Shown: in pieces, positions 6,121 to 9,108 of the stretch | Layout: each line of letters starts with the position of its first letter | How positions within the stretch are numbered: the first letter of the stretch is position 1 | Assembly: GCF_000332515.2 (NCBI RefSeq) | Contig: NZ_AOGZ02000021.1 | Location: forward strand, 1 to 9,108 | Direction: 5' to 3' | From: Leptospira wolbachii serovar Codice str. CDC | GTDB lineage: Bacteria; Spirochaetota; Leptospiria; Leptospirales; Leptospiraceae | Length of the DNA: 9,108 nt | The notes under the pieces: generated by a model | Databases searched by the model: none | What the model was told of the DNA's origin: nothing | The model's input: the letters and a program-made list of their open reading frames with translations, nothing else | Position numbers and translations under genes: made by a program

Positions 6121-6613
6121 TGATAACAATATTCTAATTCATTTAAATATAAAGCGTGTTTTCGATTGAGAAACGAATATCTATCAATCATTTAACTTTT
6201 TCTCAAAATATACTTTAAGTCTTATACACTGCCAATATCAATGTCGAAAAGAAAAATATATAAGAGATACAACTTAACTACCTAACTAGAAAATCTATGA
6301 ATTTCACTACCTCAAAAGGACTTTAATAGGGGATTAGTTTCACATTAGTATTGAAAAAACATAGCAATGCTCTTTAACATTATGGTAATCGATTAAATAA
6401 TACAATTTTAGAAATCTATCCTTATATTAAAAACTAAAAAAATGATTTTAATAATATAAGAATATTTTTTTCAGTTTCTAATCTTTTAATTATAATTAAC
6501 AAACAAAAAAGTTTCTGTAAATAATTTGAAACTGAAATAAATACATTAGAAATTAAATATATTGAAATTAAAACATCTGAAGTTTCTGAATTTACGAATG
6601 AAAATTAGCAAGT
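6121..6613. other. AT-rich non-coding tail of cassette 6
   Basis: About 490 bp with no supported gene on either strand and many stops. Two inverted repeats stand out: TTGAGAAA (6166-6173) with TTTCTCAA (6199-6206), and a perfect 10-bp pair TTTCAGTTTC (6469-6478) with GAAACTGAAA (6528-6537). It may be a decayed second gene, a non-coding RNA or untranslated sequence. Nothing in it decides between these. Confidence 0.5.
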
Positions 6614-6624
6614 TACCTAACTTC

Positions 6625-6785
6625 GCATAACATCGCCTTACCGCTACGCTTCGGCACAAGGCCTCGCTCGGGCTACGCCAAATTCCCTTTCTGTCACTCG
6701 CTCGCATACGCAAGCTACGTGCCAGTCCCTAACGTCCCTTCGGGACTCAGGGTCAGGGAACTTCGGTAAGTCTAGTTCGTTATGC
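6625..6785 (+). repeat. attC7 site
   Basis: A 161-bp main-type site with R'' GCATAAC (6625-6631) and R' GTTATGC (6779-6785). The outer stem is CTTACCG/CGGTAAG and the inner stem TTCCCT/AGGGAA. CATCG follows R'' in place of the usual CAGCG or CAGCA. Its closest relative here is attC9. Confidence 0.87.
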
Positions 6786-7810
6786 GAAAGTAAAAAAATC
6801 CTTGCAGTTATTTACCAATGATAACCCATCTTACTATGAAAAAATTAATCTTATTAATCCCACTCTTCTTTTCCATCGAATGCGCCACTAGAAGCTATCG
6901 GTTTCAAAATCCAGTAAACTCTGAATCATCTAAAAAAAAAGGGATTGTCGTCTTTTCAATCTATTCTGTTTATCCCAAGGATAGAAACCCGAAATTAAAT
7001 GAATTTCTTCCTACAGATGAGTCGTTCAAATTGAGTTTTCAAGACGATTTAATCTCCTTTTATGATATGAAGCAAAAGAAGGAAGTAGAATTTGCTGAGA
7101 ATATAGATGGAGGAATTGAAGATAAGGAGAAGATTATATATGTTAAAAAACGAATTAGGAATGTATCCAATTCAATATATGAAAGCTACTTTGAACTCGA
7201 ACTAGAAGAAGGTCAAGAATACGCCATATCTCGAATTTTACATGGATTATTAGTAATTGATAAGATGGAATATTATCCATATCCCCTAGATCCCATTCAA
7301 TCCTTCGAAACATTACCATTGAAAGTAAAACCTGGTGAAATCTCTTTTATGGGCTTATATCAGATCAGAATAGTTAATTCAGATGCAAATAATCCATTTG
7401 CAAAAAAAAGAAATAAAAATGATATGAATGCAATGCTATTTGGCAGGGAAGGATTCGATGAGGTAGTCATCGGAGAAATGAGATTAGACAATGGTTATAT
7501 AGAAAAAGCTTCGAACGGAGTAAAATATAACAAATTACAAAGTGAAATAACTTATCTCAAAGATTTCATACTAAATCAAAAAAATGGATACTGGAAAGAA
7601 GTTGCTCAAAAAAAAATAGCAAATTTAAGCAATTAGCAATTCTTTTTACCTTCGCATAACAGCGACTAACCGCTTCGCTTCGGGACTTCGCCCTCGCTTG
7701 GGCTGCGCCACATAGGCTTCTGGCACTCCCCTTGCATTCGCAAGTGTCGTTCCAGTCCCTAACGTCCCGTTCGGGACTCAGGGCCAGCCTACGTCGGTTA
7801 GTCTAGTTCG
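6780..7810 (+). mobile_element. Integron cassette 7 (lipoprotein)
   Basis: A single-gene cassette closed by attC8. The terminal inverted repeat is 6779-6796 (GTTATGCGAAAGTAAAAA) against 7643-7660. It matches at 17 of 18 positions, with the A/C exception at position 11. Confidence 0.84.
6836..7636 (+). CDS. Predicted lipoprotein of unknown function
   Basis: From the ATG at 6836 the product is 266 residues and begins MKKLILLIPLFFSIEC, a compact lipoprotein signal peptide with Cys16 as the lipidated residue. The ATG at 6818 in the same frame would add MITHLT before the basic start and spoil it, so 6836 is preferred. Neither start has a clear ribosome binding site. The mature part is rich in charged residues and likely beta strands. 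The segment KVKPGEISFMGLYQIRI resembles the middle of many surface or periplasmic lipoproteins, but no named domain is recognisable. The C-terminal 30 residues look helical. The relaxed lipobox (SIEC) is of the kind tolerated in spirochaetes. Export and lipidation are well supported, function is unknown. Confidence 0.75.
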   Translation: MKKLILLIPLFFSIECATRSYRFQNPVNSESSKKKGIVVFSIYSVYPKDRNPKLNEFLPTDESFKLSFQDDLISFYDMKQKKEVEFAENIDGGIEDKEKIIYVKKRIRNVSNSIYESYFELELEEGQEYAISRILHGLLVIDKMEYYPYPLDPIQSFETLPLKVKPGEISFMGLYQIRIVNSDANNPFAKKRNKNDMNAMLFGREGFDEVVIGEMRLDNGYIEKASNGVKYNKLQSEITYLKDFILNQKNGYWKEVAQKKIANLSN

Positions 7811-7816
7811 TTATAC
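7654..7816 (+). repeat. attC8 site
   Basis: A 163-bp main-type site with R'' GCATAAC (7654-7660) and R' GTTATAC (7810-7816). The outer stem is ACTAACCG/CGGTTAGT, perfect over 8 bp, and the inner stem TAGGCT/AGCCTA. It differs from attC2 by only a handful of bases although about 6.8 kb away and bordering unrelated genes. Confidence 0.88.
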
Positions 7817-7926
7817 GTAATCGCTTAAATCTATATCTCAAGAAATGAGAAACACAATTAACAGCCCGGAAATATCAGAAAAACAGAAAAAAGAGTCATT
7901 TTCAATTGCTTGACTTTTATAGAAAA

Positions 7927-7950
7927 TCGCCAAATTTTGAAATATGGCGA
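7927..7950 (+). promoter_or_regulatory. Inverted repeat spanning the antitoxin start codon
   Basis: TCGCCA (7927-7932) and TGGCGA (7945-7950) are perfect 6-bp arms around a 12-nt loop, and the right arm includes the U and G of the AUG. It could be an mRNA hairpin that masks the start, or an operator. No ribosome binding site is visible. TTGACT (7910-7915) upstream is a possible -35 box, without a convincing -10. Confidence 0.35.
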
Positions 7951-8258
7951 CAGTCAGTTCCTTAGATGCAACTTCGATTCAAAACTCCTTAAAACAATAC
8001 AAGCAGGAGCTCGATTTATTAGGTGTTGAGACAATTCACCTTTTTGGATCTGTCGCTAGAAATGAAGCAAAACTAAATAGTGATATTGATTTCCTTGTGA
8101 AGTTTAAGCCTGGAATGAAAAATTTTGATAATTACATTAATCTAACTTTCTTACTAGAAGACCTTTTTAATGTAAAAATTGATCTACTGACTGCTGACTC
8201 TATTTCGGGGTCAATTAAAAACTCTGTTGAAAGTGAGTCAGTTCTAATTGAAGTCTGA
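7944..8258 (+). CDS. mntA: MNT-domain nucleotidyltransferase antitoxin (MntA type)
   Basis: The 104-residue product is a minimal nucleotidyltransferase. It has the exact G-S-x10-D-x-D motif: G35-S36, then D47 and D49 in SDIDFLVKF. A third acidic residue, D80, lies in VKIDLLTADS. These bind the metal ions and nucleotide. In studied MntA/HepT pairs the enzyme transfers AMP from ATP to a tyrosine of the HEPN toxin and so silences it; this is family knowledge, not visible here. The length is normal for the family. The gene overlaps the toxin start by 11 nt, so the two are coupled. The start lies 127 nt after the R' box, leaving room for a promoter of its own. Confidence 0.9.
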   Translation: MATVSSLDATSIQNSLKQYKQELDLLGVETIHLFGSVARNEAKLNSDIDFLVKFKPGMKNFDNYINLTFLLEDLFNVKIDLLTADSISGSIKNSVESESVLIEV

Positions 8259-8598
8259 TATTGATTATATTAAACATATTTATAACGAAATTTTGTTTAT
8301 TAAAGATGAATTACCAAAAACGGATGCGGCTCTATTTCTTAACAATAATGTATTAAAACGAGCCTTTGTTAGAAGTATCGAAATCATCGGTGAAGCCTCT
8401 AACAAACTTTCCGATTCTTTTAAGAAAAAATACAATGAACCAGAATGGAGAAAATTCTCAGCTACTAGAAACCATTTAATTCATGGTTACTTTATTGTTG
8501 ATTATGATATTGTTTGGGATCTCGTTAAAAATAAAATCCCGGTTCTTGAAGTTCAAATTAAAGAAATCTTACAAAAAGAAAAAACTCTTTTCGATTAA
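8248..8598 (+). CDS. hepT: HEPN-domain RNase toxin (HepT/DUF86 type)
   Basis: The 116-residue product is all-helical, as in the HepT (DUF86) family. It starts at TTG inside the antitoxin gene, in a different frame. The segment RSIEIIGEASNKLSD (42-56) is typical. The catalytic motif RX4HXY is complete: R74, H79 and Y81 in RNHLIHGY. Arg and His cut RNA; the Tyr is the residue AMPylated by the partner antitoxin in characterised systems. The order, antitoxin first with overlap, and the complete motifs indicate an intact module. No other start fits well, because upstream codons in this frame lie within the antitoxin gene. The target RNA is unknown; related toxins cleave mRNA or tRNA. Confidence 0.9.
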   Translation: MKSDIDYIKHIYNEILFIKDELPKTDAALFLNNNVLKRAFVRSIEIIGEASNKLSDSFKKKYNEPEWRKFSATRNHLIHGYFIVDYDIVWDLVKNKIPVLEVQIKEILQKEKTLFD

Positions 8599-8610
8599 AT
8601 GCGCGACTAC

Positions 8611-8772
8611 GTATAACAGCAACTTACCGCTACGCTTCGGGACAAGCCCTCGCTCGGGCTACGCCAAATTCCCCTTCTGGCATTCGCCTTGCTTACGCAA
8701 GCTACATGCCAGTCCCTAACGTCCCGTTGGGACTCAGGGTCGGGGAACTTCGGTAAGTCTAGTTCGTTAATT
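8611..8772 (+). repeat. attC9 site with a degenerate R' box
   Basis: A 162-bp main-type site with R'' GTATAAC (8611-8617), outer stem ACTTACCG/CGGTAAGT and inner stem TTCCCC/GGGGAA. The right end reads GTTAATT (8766-8772) in place of GTTATGC or GTTATAC. The interior is intact, so only the recombination box contributed by the following sequence is abnormal. Confidence 0.82.
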
Positions 8773-9108
8773 GCAATTTCTGAAAAATTTAGTGGAAGAA
8801 TGAAGAAAAAATGTTTTCCGCTTAATTAAGCTAAGCAGTGAATAAGAAATAAAAAAGAGAAAAACAAAAGAAATTAAGAAAGAAGAAAATTTCAAAGAGA
8901 TTGTCGAAAACTTTTTCCCTTAACTTTGTCTTTCTAATCTTTTACGCTTTTTCAAATACGTTTGTGCAATTGAATACACTTGCGTTTGCCTTACTTGGGA
9001 TTTTAAGCGGAAAACAAGATTTACGGTAATAAGAAAGGAAAGAATAAGAAACTTAAGAAAAAAGCAAGAAACGAAGAAAAAGAGAAATTCATCAGTTCAA
9101 TTCTTTCC
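8767..9108. other. Sequence after the last attC: cassette start or array end
   Basis: No convincing gene is present. Much of it is purine-rich (runs of A and G at 8845-8900 and 9030-9090). A 12-bp palindrome, GCTTAATTAAGC, lies at 8820-8831. A 42-codon frame from TTG 8901 to TAA 9029 encodes a hydrophobic peptide but has no good start or ribosome binding site. The first 18 nt (from G8766) have no inverted partner before the window edge, so it is either a cassette cut by the window or the sequence beyond the array. Confidence 0.4.

Larger units (their letters stand above)
5606..6779 (+). mobile_element. Integron cassette 6 (hypothetical protein and long non-coding tail)
   Basis: Closed by attC7. 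The terminal inverted repeat is 5605-5622 (GTTATGCGAAATTAGGTA) against 6614-6631. It matches at 17 of 18 positions, except position 11, and one further A pairs by extension. The gene occupies only the first half. Confidence 0.84.
7811..8766 (+). mobile_element. Integron cassette 8 (MntA/HepT toxin-antitoxin)
   Basis: A third toxin-antitoxin cassette, closed by attC9. The terminal inverted repeat is 7810-7827 against 8600-8617. It matches at 15 of 18 positions: position 11 carries the invariant A/C exception and 16-17 also differ, making it the most worn pair here. Confidence 0.83.

Noticed and set aside
6818..6835. Upstream ATG of the cassette 7 lipoprotein
   Set aside because: It adds MITHLT before the basic, hydrophobic signal peptide; the ATG at 6836 gives a normal lipoprotein start.
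8483..8719. + frame running from HepT into attC9
   Set aside because: It is out of frame with a clear HEPN domain and its second half is attC sequence, so it is not a gene.
819..8772. CRISPR array or transposon-type repeats as an explanation of the attC-like units
   Set aside because: Repeats of about 162 bp spaced by whole genes are far too long for CRISPR. No transposase is present, and the R''/R' boxes with cassette-wise complementarity fit integron attC sites.
8901..9029. 42-codon hydrophobic frame after the last attC
   Set aside because: Only a TTG start, no ribosome binding site and no recognisable motif, so it is mentioned in the region entry but not called as a gene.

Overview
The window is a stretch of an integron-type gene-cassette array. 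Eight complete cassettes lie head to tail, with the tail of another at the left edge and the start of a possible ninth at the right edge. Each junction carries an attC-like site of about 162 bp that starts with GCATAAC or GTATAAC (R'') and ends with GTTATGC or GTTATAC (R'). All supported genes are on the + strand, and most start shortly after the preceding R' box. An integrase and attI would therefore be expected off the left side; neither is in the window. Cassette bodies are AT-rich and the attC sites clearly GC-rich. The host cannot be fixed from the sequence. The AT-rich genes, the relaxed lipoprotein signal peptides (IINC, SIEC) and the toxin-antitoxin-rich array would fit a spirochaete such as a Leptospira relative, but that is a guess.

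Layout: attC1 (partial, 1-125). Cassette 1 (120-974): frameshifted gene with a phospholipase A2-like core. Cassette 2 (975-2172): exported WD40 protein. Cassette 3 (2173-3115): ribbon-helix-helix antitoxin plus PIN toxin (VapBC type). Cassette 4 (3116-4104): PIN toxin with a C-terminal frameshift, followed by an RHH/HicB-like antitoxin. Cassette 5 (4105-5605): PD-(D/E)XK-like nuclease plus a small lipoprotein. Cassette 6 (5606-6779): conserved hypothetical protein plus about 500 bp of non-coding AT-rich DNA. Cassette 7 (6780-7810): lipoprotein. Cassette 8 (7811-8766): MntA/HepT-type toxin-antitoxin pair. Cassette 9 (8767 to the edge): no convincing gene.

The most unusual signal lies at the cassette ends. 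In all eight complete cassettes the first 18 nt (counting the shared G) are the inverted complement of the last 18 nt before the attC interior. The sequence of positions 8-18 is private to each cassette. One mismatch is invariant: position 11 is A at the 5' end and the facing base at the 3' end is C. On the bottom strand the same position is a G-T wobble. In the linear array these halves are separated by the whole gene; in an excised circle they would meet and lengthen the attC stem from 7 to 18 bp.

The attC interiors also depart from a simple hairpin. Covarying helices support a branched fold: an outer stem enclosing one small hairpin and a second stem that itself carries two hairpins. The three toxin-antitoxin cassettes fit the known enrichment of such systems in sedentary chromosomal arrays, where they are thought to stabilise the array. 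Both RHH modules have perfect inverted repeats just before their first gene, which are good candidates for autoregulatory operators.
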